The translations under genes and the position numbers were made by a program. A stretch of 32,207 bases of DNA. Origin: Bacillota bacterium (GTDB lineage: Bacteria; Bacillota; Clostridia; Lachnospirales; Lachnospiraceae). The notes under the pieces were generated by a model. It was not told where the DNA came from and did not search any database. It worked only from the letters and a program-made list of their open reading frames with translations. This document shows, in pieces, positions 1 to 7,778 of this stretch. The stretch spans positions 1 to 32,207 of the forward strand of contig JAEZUR010000175.1 in the NCBI GenBank assembly GCA_023420935.1, in the 5' to 3' direction. Position 1 is the stretch's first letter. Each line of letters opens with the position of its first letter.

Positions 1-45
1 TGTATACTAAAGGAAATAATAAATGATAAAGGAGAGAGAAAACCT

Positions 46-2145
46 ATGTATTTTTCACCACGTCTACGACAGATACTACTTATTCTTTTGAAAAAAGATC
101 AGATTATATCGGTAAAAAAACTAGCAGACGAGATTAAAGTGAGTAAAAGAACGGTGCAACGAGAACTTGAATATGTAGGTAACTCTTTGATAAAACATAA
201 TGTTTCTATCCAGACTAAGACCGGTATCGGAATTTGGTTGGAAGGAGAGGAAGCAGATAAAGCAAAATTATATGCCATGTTACAGCAAGAAGATACGATT
301 GATTCTGGTGATAAAGATAATAGAAGAATACGCTTAATGTTAGAAATATTAAAAGATAGAAACCCAAAGAAATTATATTATTATGCGAATATTTTTGATG
401 TAAGTGAAGCAACCATAAGTAATGATATGGAAGCAATTGAAAAATGGTTCAAACAATTTGAATTAACTATTATAAGAAAACAAGGATACGGAGTAGCTTT
501 AGAAGGTAGTGAAAAAAACTATCGCTTGGCTATGCGTAAATTTATTGATGAAAATATAGATAATAAAGTATTACAAAATTTATTTGAGGAAGATGAACGT
601 ATTAGTGTTGAGATACTTAGAGATACAGAAGGTCAAAATATATATAATCTGTTAAGTAATGAGATCTTAAAACAAGTGATTACCTGTTTTCAAAGTATTC
701 GTGATAAACGATTGGAACGTTTAACGGAGAATTCATATCTTGGTCTGATTTTACATGTTGTAATTGCCATCAACCGTATTTTACAAGGTGAAATTATTGA
801 ATCAAATGATGAATTATTAGAAAAATTTAAGAAAAATGATGATTATGATTTAGCAATGCGCATAGCAAGTTCTTTAGAAGAGGAATTTCAGATTGAGATT
901 CCAGACATTGAGATAGCCTATATTGTACTGCATATCAATGGTTCTAAAATCCAATACATAGATGGAGTTGAACTAGAGAACGAAGATCAAAGAGAACGTC
1001 AAGAGATACTTAACTTTATTAATGATATGATAGATATATACGACGCTCGAATTGCCTATGAGTTAAAGCAGGATGAGGAATTTATTGCAGGATTATTGGC
1101 TCATTTACAACCAACCTTTATTCGATTAAAAAATAAGATGATCATATCAAATCCTTTATTACAGCAGATTAAAGAGACCTACCAGGACATTTATGATAAA
1201 TGTGTTAAAGTGGGTTTTTTAATTACGGAGAGATATGGTTTTAAAGTACCAGAAGAAGAAATTGGATTCTTAGCCATGCATTTTGGAGCTGCCTGTGTTA
1301 GATTAGAAAATCAAAAAGAAAGTAAGCGTAGAGTGGACATTGGAATTGTATGTGCTAGCGGAATTGGAATCTCTAGATTAATGATAACAAAACTAAAACG
1401 CTTCTTGAAAGATAGAGCCGAATTGGTTACCTTTGGTAAAGAAGACTTAACTCCAATCCAATTAAAAAAGATGGACTTTTTGATTTCAAGTATTAATTTG
1501 GATAATATTGATGCGGATATTGTACGAGTAAGTCCTTTACTTATTGAAAATGACTTAGAGCGAATTGAAGCAAAGGTACGAGTGTTTGCGGAAACACCAA
1601 AGAAAACTGTACCATTAAGTGATTTTTCCAATCAATTAGAGCAGGTTAATTTTACTGCTACTCAGATTAAATATATGATTAATGAGTTTCAATACATGAA
1701 GGTTAGTAATTCTATCACGTTTGATGAATTATTGGTAGCAATTACTGAAAGACTATCACCTTATAATGAAAAACGAGTATTGATTCAGGAAGATATTAAA
1801 CGAAGAGAAAAGATTGCTTCTCAGATTATACCAGAATACGGATTTGCACTACTCCATTCTCGTACCAAAGGAGTAATAAGACCGTGTTTTTCAGTCTGTG
1901 TAACCAAGGGGTTAGATGAATATAGGGATCCTTTTTTTCAAAATATCCGTGCAATTATTATTATGTTGATTCCTGATGATGCCCATGCTACCGAGAATAG
2001 TGATATTATGGGATATTTAAGTAGTCAATTAGTAGAAAATGAGGAATTCTTAAAAACTATTTTTACTGGCGATAAGGAGAATATTCGAAGTTTGATTTCC
2101 AAAGAACTAAAGAAATACTTTACTCAGTATTTGGATCGAGTGTAA
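46..2145 (+). CDS. MtlR-type PRD transcriptional activator with EIIB and EIIA domains
   Basis: This 699-residue protein is a PTS-controlled transcription regulator. In order it has an N-terminal HTH (about 1-60), a second Mga-like HTH (about 100-165), PRD1 (about 195-305), PRD2 (about 315-420), a GatB-like EIIB domain (about 430-515) and a mannitol/fructose-type EIIA domain (about 550-699). All expected phosphorylation sites are visible: H237 and H296 in PRD1, H353 and H412 in PRD2, C436 in the EIIB loop CASGIGIS, and H604 in EIIA. Length and order match Bacillus MtlR, in which HPr phosphorylation of PRD2 activates and phosphorylation of the EIIB cysteine inactivates. The ATG follows GGAGAG at 31-36. 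The mtlF-like EIIA, HPr and EI genes downstream could be its phosphodonors. The controlled sugar is inferred only as a hexitol or ketose. Confidence 0.93.
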   Translation: MYFSPRLRQILLILLKKDQIISVKKLADEIKVSKRTVQRELEYVGNSLIKHNVSIQTKTGIGIWLEGEEADKAKLYAMLQQEDTIDSGDKDNRRIRLMLEILKDRNPKKLYYYANIFDVSEATISNDMEAIEKWFKQFELTIIRKQGYGVALEGSEKNYRLAMRKFIDENIDNKVLQNLFEEDERISVEILRDTEGQNIYNLLSNEILKQVITCFQSIRDKRLERLTENSYLGLILHVVIAINRILQGEIIESNDELLEKFKKNDDYDLAMRIASSLEEEFQIEIPDIEIAYIVLHINGSKIQYIDGVELENEDQRERQEILNFINDMIDIYDARIAYELKQDEEFIAGLLAHLQPTFIRLKNKMIISNPLLQQIKETYQDIYDKCVKVGFLITERYGFKVPEEEIGFLAMHFGAACVRLENQKESKRRVDIGIVCASGIGISRLMITKLKRFLKDRAELVTFGKEDLTPIQLKKMDFLISSINLDNIDADIVRVSPLLIENDLERIEAKVRVFAETPKKTVPLSDFSNQLEQVNFTATQIKYMINEFQYMKVSNSITFDELLVAITERLSPYNEKRVLIQEDIKRREKIASQIIPEYGFALLHSRTKGVIRPCFSVCVTKGLDEYRDPFFQNIRAIIIMLIPDDAHATENSDIMGYLSSQLVENEEFLKTIFTGDKENIRSLISKELKKYFTQYLDRV

Positions 2146-2197
2146 TTGTCTTTAAAAATGTCGCTATTGAATGGTGTCAAACTCATGTTTGTATCGA

Positions 2198-2226
2198 TTG
2201 TATATATGGGGAACCAATACTATAAT
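2198..2226 (+). promoter_or_regulatory. Sigma-A-like promoter for the PTS operon
   Basis: A -35 box TTGTAT (2198-2203) and a consensus -10 box TATAAT (2221-2226) are separated by exactly 17 bases. They lie in the gap between the regulator and the EIIA gene, with the start codon about 80 bases downstream. The weak -35 box suits a promoter that needs an activator such as the upstream PRD protein; that link is inferred. Confidence 0.6.
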
Positions 2227-2306
2227 AAAGATATAGAAAGAAAGTAACCAACTAATATGGTCTTAGTAACAAGCAGAAGCTTAAAGCAAAGAAAGGATAT
2301 GATAAA

Positions 2307-2732
2307 TTGGAATTACTACAAAAAAAGAATATATTTACGAATTGTAAGGCAAAAGAAAAAGAATCAGTTATCAGAGAAATGGGTCAGATATTATGCGATA
2401 GTGGATATGTGGATGAAAGTTACATTGAAGCTATGCTTCAAAGAGAAAATACATTTTCAACGAATATAGGTAACGGAATCGCAATTCCACATGGTGTGGA
2501 AGAAGCAAAGAAAAACATTAAAAAATCAGGTATTGCAGTTATGGTTTTCCCTGAAGGTACACTATGGAATGATGAATTAGTGAACGTAGTAATTGGGATT
2601 GCTGGTATGGGTGATGAACATCTTGATGTACTTGCAAATATAGCAGATAAATTATCAACAGAAGAAGCTGTGAAAAATCTAATTAACAGCAATGAAGAAG
2701 AAATCTATCATATTTTTACAGGTAAGGAGTGA
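2307..2732 (+). CDS. mtlF: PTS system mannitol-type EIIA component
   Basis: This 141-residue cytosolic phosphocarrier takes phosphate from HPr and passes it to an EIIB domain. It resembles the EIIA part of E. coli MtlA along its length: a KKNIF start, GYVDESYIEAMLQRE, the active-site segment GIAIPHG with H62 as phospho-acceptor, FPEGTLW, and VIGIAGMGDEHLDVLANIA. The start used is TTG at 2307, preceded by GAAAGGA (2291-2297) at a normal distance. No ATG in this frame lies nearby, and the ATG at 2299 is in another frame. It is followed within a few bases by the PfkB kinase, so the two are probably translated together. No EIIB/EIIC permease partner is in the window, so it may instead phosphorylate the EIIB domain of the neighbouring regulator. 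Confidence 0.88.
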   Translation: MELLQKKNIFTNCKAKEKESVIREMGQILCDSGYVDESYIEAMLQRENTFSTNIGNGIAIPHGVEEAKKNIKKSGIAVMVFPEGTLWNDELVNVVIGIAGMGDEHLDVLANIADKLSTEEAVKNLINSNEEEIYHIFTGKE

Positions 2733-2737
2733 GGCGA

Positions 2738-3670
2738 ATGATAATAACAGTTACCATGAATCCTGCTATTGATAAAACAGCGGACTTAGAACGTTTTGAA
2801 CGTGGTGGACTGAATCGATTAAAGAATGTAATCGTAGATGCAGGAGGAAAAGGAATTAATGTTTCCAAAACAATAAAAGAGCTTGGCGGAGAAACCATTG
2901 CAACTGGTTTTGTTGGAGGTAGCGGTGGAGTATTAATTCAAAGAGTACTAAAAGAACAAGGCATCCAGTCTGACTTTATCGAAATAAAAAATGAAGTTCG
3001 TACCAATCTTAAGGTAGTGGAAACAGATGGATATGTGACAGAGTTAAATGAACCAGGGCCTGTTGTATCGGATGAAGAGTTGGAACAATTGAAGGCGAAA
3101 TTGTTAAGCTATGCTAATGAAGATGCGTTATTTGTTCTTGCAGGTAGTATTCCAAATGGCGTTAGTAAAGATATCTATAAAACGTTAATACTACAGTTAA
3201 GAGAAAAAGGTGCAAAAGTATTTCTTGACGCGGATGGTGAATTGTTCATTAATTCCTTGGAGGCTAAACCAGATATTATTAAGCCAAACCGTTCTGAGCT
3301 AGAAGAGTATTTTCACAAGGATTATAGAGTGGACGAAGAAGAACTTATATGGATGGGGCAGAAATTACTTGAGAAGGGGATTGGTATGGTTGCAATTTCC
3401 CTTGGTCAAATGGGTGCATTATTTTTAACACCAGAGAAAGTAATCCGTTGTCCAGGTATTAAAGTAGAAGCACATTCCACAGTTGGTGCTGGAGATGCAA
3501 TGGTAGCAGCATTATCATACGGCATTAATCAGGGTCTTCCATTAGAAGAATGTCTTAAATTAGGTATTGCAACCTCAGCAGGTGCGGTAACAACAAAAGG
3601 AACAAAACCACCAAAAAGAGAACTAGTAGATGAGTTATTACAAAAGGTTCAAGTAGTAGCTTTATCATAA
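2738..3670 (+). CDS. fruK: PfkB-family sugar-phosphate kinase (1-phosphofructokinase / tagatose-6-phosphate kinase type)
   Basis: This is a 310-residue ribokinase-fold kinase. It starts MIITVTMNPAID, as FruK/LacC proteins do, has the first PfkB signature region GGKGINVSK near residue 37, and the C-terminal signature TVGAGDAMVAA with catalytic base D253. FruK turns fructose-1-phosphate into fructose-1,6-bisphosphate, while LacC uses tagatose-6-phosphate; the sequence alone does not separate the two safely, though the N-terminal half reads more like FruK. An in-frame GTG at 2729 overlaps the EIIA stop, but ATG at 2738 is preferred because AAGGAG (2724-2729) then sits 8 bases upstream. It lies between the EIIA and the SorE-like dehydrogenase genes, consistent with feeding a phosphorylated ketose into glycolysis. 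Confidence 0.87.
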   Translation: MIITVTMNPAIDKTADLERFERGGLNRLKNVIVDAGGKGINVSKTIKELGGETIATGFVGGSGGVLIQRVLKEQGIQSDFIEIKNEVRTNLKVVETDGYVTELNEPGPVVSDEELEQLKAKLLSYANEDALFVLAGSIPNGVSKDIYKTLILQLREKGAKVFLDADGELFINSLEAKPDIIKPNRSELEEYFHKDYRVDEEELIWMGQKLLEKGIGMVAISLGQMGALFLTPEKVIRCPGIKVEAHSTVGAGDAMVAALSYGINQGLPLEECLKLGIATSAGAVTTKGTKPPKRELVDELLQKVQVVALS

Positions 3671-3707
3671 GATAAAAACAAACAAATGATTAAGGATACA
3701 AGATTAC

Positions 3708-3732
3708 TGTGAATTAAAAAACATAATTCACA
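3708..3732. repeat. Perfect 9-bp inverted repeat between kinase and dehydrogenase genes
   Basis: TGTGAATTA (3708-3716) and its exact reverse complement TAATTCACA (3724-3732) flank a 7-base spacer. No T-run follows, so it is not a standard terminator. It could be an operator or an RNA stem that affects expression of the genes downstream. Confidence 0.55.
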
Positions 3733-3745
3733 TCTTTATTTGAAC

Positions 3746-3760
3746 GTGCGCCTTGCGCAC
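3746..3760 (+). repeat. GC-rich hairpin just before the dehydrogenase ribosome site
   Basis: GTGCGC (3746-3751), a CTT loop and GCGCAC (3755-3760) form a perfect 6-bp stem made mostly of G-C pairs in very AT-rich surroundings. The ribosome site AGGAG (3765-3769) begins only a few bases later. It may protect the 5' end of a processed transcript or modulate translation; its function is unknown. Confidence 0.5.
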
Positions 3761-3774
3761 AGATAGGAGTTAAT

Positions 3775-5034
3775 ATGAAAACAAGAGCGGTTAGAATGTA
3801 TGGAATGGATGATTTAAGATTAGAGGAATTCGAATTACCAGAAATAAAAGACGACGAAATATTAGTAAAAGTAATTAGCGACAGCATATGTATGTCTACT
3901 TATAAATTAGTAAAACAAGGTAAAAATCACAAACGTGCTCCACAAAACATAGATACCAACCCAATTATTATTGGTCATGAATTTTCGGGAGATATTGTTA
4001 AAGTTGGAGTAAAATGGGCAAATCAATTTAAAGCTGGTCAAAAATTTGCACTTCAACCAGCACTAAACTATAAAGGAAGTCTAGCGTCCCCTGGTTATTC
4101 TTACGAATTCTTTGGAGGAGCTTGTACTTACTGCATCATTCCTCAAGAAGTTATGGAACTTGGATGTTTACTAAACTATGATGGAGAAAGCTACTTTGAA
4201 GCATCTCTTGGCGAACCAATGAGTTGTATTATTGGAGGCTACCATGCTAATTATCATACGAACAAGCAGAACTACAATCATGAAATGGGAGTAAAAGCTG
4301 GTGGTAACTTATTAGTTATGGGTGGATGTGGTCCAATGGGACTTGGAGCAGTAAGTTATGGAATGTGTATTGAAAACAAACCAAAGAGATTAGTGGTAAC
4401 AGATATAAGCGATGATCGTATTGAAAGAGCACGCGAAGTTATTTCAGAAGAAGCAGCTGCAAAAGAAGGAATTGAATTAATCTATGTAAATACGCAAACC
4501 ATGAAAAATCCAATTGAGGAATTAATGGCATTAACAGATGGTCATGGATATGATGATGTGTTTGTTTATGTACCAATTCGCCAAGTTGCTGAAATGGGAG
4601 ATGCTTTATTAGCATTTGATGGTTGCATGAATTTCTTTGCAGGACCAACGGATAATCAGTTTAAAGCAGATATTAATCTTTATAATGTTCATTATACTAG
4701 TACTCATATTTTAGGTACAACAGGTGGAAATACAGACGACTTAATCGAAGCGATAGATTTATCTTCTAAGAAATTAATTGAGCCTGCGGTTATGGTTACA
4801 CATGTTGGTGGTATTGATAGTGTTGCAGAAGCTACATTAAATCTACCTAAGATTCCAGGTGGAAAGAAATTAAACTATATGCAGTTTGATATGCCGTTAA
4901 CTGCAATAGATGATTTTGAAGAGTTAGGAAAAACAGATCCATTATTCCAGAAACTTTCTGAATCATGCAAACGTCATAAGGGACTATGGAATACAGAAGC
5001 TGAAAAGATTTTATTTGAGCATTTTGGAGTGTAA
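3775..5034 (+). CDS. SorE-like zinc-dependent sugar-phosphate dehydrogenase
   Basis: This 419-residue enzyme is a medium-chain dehydrogenase/reductase. It resembles enterobacterial L-sorbose-1-phosphate reductase (SorE) throughout: the MKT.A.R.YG start, DDEIL, PIIIGHEF, a YNHEMG segment, GGCGPMG, a DGCMNFFAGP segment, TGGNTDD, and a C-terminal GGGKKL-type segment. Probable zinc-site residues are C39 and H68-E69 (GHE), with E147 in the GEP segment; the Rossmann glycine motif is near residues 180-190. SorE reduces sorbose-1-phosphate to glucitol-6-phosphate with NAD(P)H. A related hexitol-phosphate or ketose-phosphate reaction is likely here, and the exact substrate is open. AGGAG at 3765-3769 supports the ATG. 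The gene is followed 15 bases later by HPr, so it is part of the same operon. Confidence 0.85.
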   Translation: MKTRAVRMYGMDDLRLEEFELPEIKDDEILVKVISDSICMSTYKLVKQGKNHKRAPQNIDTNPIIIGHEFSGDIVKVGVKWANQFKAGQKFALQPALNYKGSLASPGYSYEFFGGACTYCIIPQEVMELGCLLNYDGESYFEASLGEPMSCIIGGYHANYHTNKQNYNHEMGVKAGGNLLVMGGCGPMGLGAVSYGMCIENKPKRLVVTDISDDRIERAREVISEEAAAKEGIELIYVNTQTMKNPIEELMALTDGHGYDDVFVYVPIRQVAEMGDALLAFDGCMNFFAGPTDNQFKADINLYNVHYTSTHILGTTGGNTDDLIEAIDLSSKKLIEPAVMVTHVGGIDSVAEATLNLPKIPGGKKLNYMQFDMPLTAIDDFEELGKTDPLFQKLSESCKRHKGLWNTEAEKILFEHFGV

Positions 5035-5049
5035 CAAGGAGGAAATAAT

Positions 5050-5313
5050 ATGGTAAGTCAAACAATCACGGTAAAAAATGCATCAGGTATTCATGCTAGA
5101 CCAGCAAGTGAGTTAGTAAAAGTATGTACGAAGTGCGATTCTGATATCATAATTGCTGTTGGAGAAAGAAGATTAAATCCTAAGAGTATACTTAACTTAA
5201 TGGCTGCAGCAATACGTTGTGGTACAGAAATTGTTGTTGAGTGTACAGGTGAAACAGAAGAAGAAGATTTAAAGAAGATCATTGATGCCATCGAAGGTGG
5301 ATTAGGAGAATAG
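5050..5313 (+). CDS. ptsH: Phosphocarrier protein HPr
   Basis: This 87-residue general PTS phosphocarrier takes phosphate from EI-phosphate and gives it to EIIA proteins and PRD regulators. The active-site segment GIHARPAS places the phospho-histidine exactly at H15. The regulatory serine falls exactly at S46 in PKSILNLM, so it should be a substrate of HPr kinase/phosphorylase and could act with CcpA in carbon catabolite repression. AAGGAGG at 5036-5042 precedes the ATG. It sits between a sugar-specific dehydrogenase gene and ptsI, which is unusual for a general PTS protein; it may be either the housekeeping HPr or a dedicated paralogue. Confidence 0.96.
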   Translation: MVSQTITVKNASGIHARPASELVKVCTKCDSDIIIAVGERRLNPKSILNLMAAAIRCGTEIVVECTGETEEEDLKKIIDAIEGGLGE

Positions 5314-5326
5314 TGGAGGCAATCAT

Positions 5327-7015
5327 ATGAAGGCCATAAAGGTAGAGAAAACTGTTTCAAGAGGTATTGTAATTGGGAAAGCTTATCTGGTTGAAAAACC
5401 TATTTTAAAGGATACCTTTGGTATATTGGAAGAAGTGGATATACCAAAGGAAATTATCCGATATGAAAATGCGGTGAAGCATGCCCAAACAGATTTAGTG
5501 GAATTAGCGAAAACCAACAATGTATTTGAAGCCCATTTAGAAATGGTCAAAGATATAACATTATATGAGGGTGTAGTAACGAAAATAAAAGAAGAGAAAC
5601 TAAGTGCAGAGGGTGCGCTAGATGTAACCGCTGCCGAGTTCATACAGATATTTGAATGTATGGATGATGAGTATATGCGCGAGAGAGCCGCTGATATAAA
5701 AGATATTCGCCATCGATTAATGTGCGAGCTACAGGGTGTTAAGGTTAATATATTTGATGGTATTAAGGAACAGGTTATTCTGATTGCAGAGGATCTAACT
5801 CCATCTGATACTGCTAGCTTAGACCTAAGTAAAATTCTTGGGTTTATCACTCAAGATGGTGGTGTTACTAGTCATGTATCCATCATGGCAAAAGGTTTAG
5901 GAATACCAGCATTAGTTGGTGTTACAGATATCTTAAACCAAGTGAAGCATGATGATATGATTATTATGGATGCAGGGGCTGGAAACATAATTCTTAATCC
6001 AGAGAAAGAAACCATTGTAAGATATGAGAAATTACAAGAAGAGTTACGGATCAAGCAAGAAGAGTTAGCTAAGATTGATGATCTTCCAACTGTTACACAG
6101 GATGGAAAGAGCGTTCATTTATGTGTAAATGTGGGTAGTGTGCAAGATATTAAAAAGGCACTGGAATATAATATGGATGGTGTTGGATTATTTCGAAGTG
6201 AATTTCTTTATATGGATAATAATCATTTTCCAACAGAAGAAGAACAATACCAAGTCTATAAAGAATCCGTTCAATTATGTGGTAAGGAATTGACCGTTCG
6301 AACCCTGGATATCGGTGGAGACAAAGAATTATCTTATTATGAATTCGAGAAGGAAGAAAATCCATTTTTGGGTTGGAGAGCAATTCGTATATCCTTAGAG
6401 TTGGTGGATATGTTTAAGACACAATTACGTGCTATCTTGCGCGCAAGTGCCTTTGGAACAATACGAATTATGTTTCCTATGATTATATCCATGGAAGAGT
6501 TATTGGATGCCAAAGCAATATTAAAGGAATGTATGGAAGAACTAAATAATCAGAATCTTGCATTTGATGAAAAGATTCATGTGGGTATGATGATAGAAAC
6601 ACCTGCATCTGTTTTATTGGTTGAGGATTTTGCAAAGGAAGTTGATTTCTTTAGTATTGGAACCAACGATTTGACACAGTACCTCCTTGCAGTTGATAGA
6701 GGGAATAAGAAAATATCTAAACTGTATAATTCATTCCATCCATCTGTGATCAGAAGCATTCAAAGAATAATTAATGCAGCACACAATAATCACATTAAAG
6801 TAGGCATGTGTGGTGAATTTGCCAGTGACGAAAAAGCGGCACAACTGTTATTAGGCTTAGGATTAGATGAATTTAGTATGTCTGCTTCGGAACTATTAAA
6901 TACCAAATACATATTACGTAATTCATCATATGAAAATGCAAAAGTATTAGCCCAAAAGGCTTGTGAAATGCTAACGATACAAGATGTATATAAAGTTTTA
7001 GGTATTAACGAATAA
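5327..7015 (+). CDS. ptsI: PTS Enzyme I (phosphoenolpyruvate-protein phosphotransferase)
   Basis: This 562-residue enzyme autophosphorylates from PEP and passes the phosphate to HPr. It has the EI N-terminal domain (about 1-125), the swivelling phosphohistidine domain with active H183 in GGVTSHVSIMAK, and a C-terminal PEP-binding TIM barrel (about 250-540). The barrel shows FRSEFLYM, TLDIGGDKE, GWRAIRISLE, IGTNDLTQYLLAVDRGN and the catalytic-acid segment GMCGEF with C495. Length is normal for the family (about 570). It starts 13 bases after ptsH with GTGGAGG just upstream, so the two are co-transcribed. The operon ends here, followed by hairpins. Confidence 0.97.
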   Translation: MKAIKVEKTVSRGIVIGKAYLVEKPILKDTFGILEEVDIPKEIIRYENAVKHAQTDLVELAKTNNVFEAHLEMVKDITLYEGVVTKIKEEKLSAEGALDVTAAEFIQIFECMDDEYMRERAADIKDIRHRLMCELQGVKVNIFDGIKEQVILIAEDLTPSDTASLDLSKILGFITQDGGVTSHVSIMAKGLGIPALVGVTDILNQVKHDDMIIMDAGAGNIILNPEKETIVRYEKLQEELRIKQEELAKIDDLPTVTQDGKSVHLCVNVGSVQDIKKALEYNMDGVGLFRSEFLYMDNNHFPTEEEQYQVYKESVQLCGKELTVRTLDIGGDKELSYYEFEKEENPFLGWRAIRISLELVDMFKTQLRAILRASAFGTIRIMFPMIISMEELLDAKAILKECMEELNNQNLAFDEKIHVGMMIETPASVLLVEDFAKEVDFFSIGTNDLTQYLLAVDRGNKKISKLYNSFHPSVIRSIQRIINAAHNNHIKVGMCGEFASDEKAAQLLLGLGLDEFSMSASELLNTKYILRNSSYENAKVLAQKACEMLTIQDVYKVLGINE

Positions 7016-7028
7016 ACCAATAACTTGA

Positions 7029-7050
7029 ATAAAAGTCATTTGACTTTTAT
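7029..7050 (+). terminator. Hairpin just after ptsI
   Basis: Ten complementary bases, ATAAAAGTCA and TGACTTTTAT, form a tight stem-loop 13 bases after the ptsI stop. There is no separate T-run, so it is a weak terminator or an mRNA 3'-end stabiliser. Confidence 0.4.
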
Positions 7051-7083
7051 ACAATTCCATAATCTGTATCTTGTCTATTAAGT

Positions 7084-7162
7084 TATGAAAAATAGGCTGT
7101 TATAAAATAGTATATATTCTTTTTTAAAGACTATATTATTTTGTGACAGCCTATTTTTCATA
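7084..7162. terminator. Long 17-bp inverted repeat, probable bidirectional terminator
   Basis: A perfect 17-bp inverted repeat (7084-7100 with 7146-7162) has the core AATAGGCTGT / ACAGCCTATT. Its outer ends are A-rich on the left and T-rich on the right, as in intrinsic terminators. The loop is a long 45 bases of AT-rich sequence containing further weak complementarity. It probably ends the PTS transcript. The long loop also leaves open a small palindromic repeat element. Confidence 0.6.
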
Positions 7163-7187
7163 TAGTAAATATAAATAGGTTTCTCAA

Positions 7188-7202
7188 TGTGATTTAATCA
7201 CA
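7188..7202. promoter_or_regulatory. TGTGA-type palindrome upstream of thioredoxin
   Basis: TGTGATT-T-AATCACA is a perfect 7-bp inverted repeat around one base, about 90 bases before the trxA start. It looks like a CRP/FNR- or Rex-type half-site pair, but with a 5-base rather than 6-base centre. A redox regulator binding here is only an inference. Confidence 0.35.
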
Positions 7203-7290
7203 GAATTGCATTCTAAAAAGAGTATAATAAAAGCATAGATATAGAAATAGGTAACATATATAATATAAGAATGGTAAAGGAGAATGAATT

Positions 7291-7602
7291 ATGAGCGTAT
7301 TAAAAATAACCAAGGAAAATTTTGAAACAGAAGTTTTAAATTCAGATAAGCCAGTACTGTTAGATTTTTGGGCATCCTGGTGTGGACCATGTAGAATGGT
7401 TGCCCCAACCATTGAGGAAATAGCAGAAGAAACAGAACATTTTGCAGTTGTAGGTAAAATAAATATCGACGAAGAACAAGAATTGGCCAAGAGCTTTAAA
7501 GTAATGAGTATTCCTACACTTGCGGTGATAAAAAATGGAAAGCTGGTTCAAAGTGTGGTTGGTGTTCAGACAAAAAAAGCAATTTTATCTATGATGCAAT
7601 AA
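7291..7602 (+). CDS. trxA: Thioredoxin
   Basis: This 103-residue cytosolic dithiol protein reduces protein disulfides. It has the thioredoxin fold with FWASWCGPCRM (catalytic C31 and C34), the buried aspartate in LLDFW (D25), and the cis-proline segment SIPTL. Length is typical for TrxA. AAAGGAGAA at 7277-7285 precedes the ATG. It is a single-gene unit between a long hairpin upstream and a clear terminator downstream. No thioredoxin reductase gene is adjacent, so its electron donor is encoded elsewhere. Confidence 0.96.
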   Translation: MSVLKITKENFETEVLNSDKPVLLDFWASWCGPCRMVAPTIEEIAEETEHFAVVGKINIDEEQELAKSFKVMSIPTLAVIKNGKLVQSVVGVQTKKAILSMMQ

Positions 7603-7617
7603 AGAAAACAATGCTAC

Positions 7618-7652
7618 AGGAGGGGTCGTAATGTGATCCCTTCTATTTTTTT
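7618..7652 (+). terminator. Intrinsic terminator of trxA
   Basis: AGGAGGGGTC (7618-7627) pairs with GATCCCTTCT (7635-7644), including two G-T wobbles, around a 7-base loop. A run of seven T residues (7646-7652) follows. This is a standard rho-independent terminator. Confidence 0.85.
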
Positions 7653-7747
7653 ATTAAAGTAGTGAAAATACGAAAAAGTATAGAAATATAAAAAAGTATA
7701 GTTTATAATTTACTTTTTAAGGTTAAATTTCGTCCAGTTTTGTGGTA

Positions 7748-7763
7748 CTCTATAACTATAGAG
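7748..7763. promoter_or_regulatory. Palindrome overlapping the likely yesM promoter
   Basis: CTCTATA-AC-TATAGAG is a perfect 7-bp inverted repeat 15 bases before the histidine kinase start codon. It includes a TATAAC that could serve as a -10 box, and its right end runs into the ribosome site. It may be an operator or simply a promoter with chance symmetry. Confidence 0.35.
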
Positions 7764-7778
7764 AGGGTGTCATAAACT

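Noticed and set aside
2257..2469. Open frame of 70 codons overlapping the EIIA start
   Set aside because: It is out of frame with the mtlF-like gene, which has clear EIIA homology over the same bases, and its product has no recognisable domain.
7206..7228. TTGCAT/TATAAT promoter for trxA
   Set aside because: The spacing is 11 bases. A second TATAAT at 7259 has no -35 at the right distance, so no trxA promoter is called.
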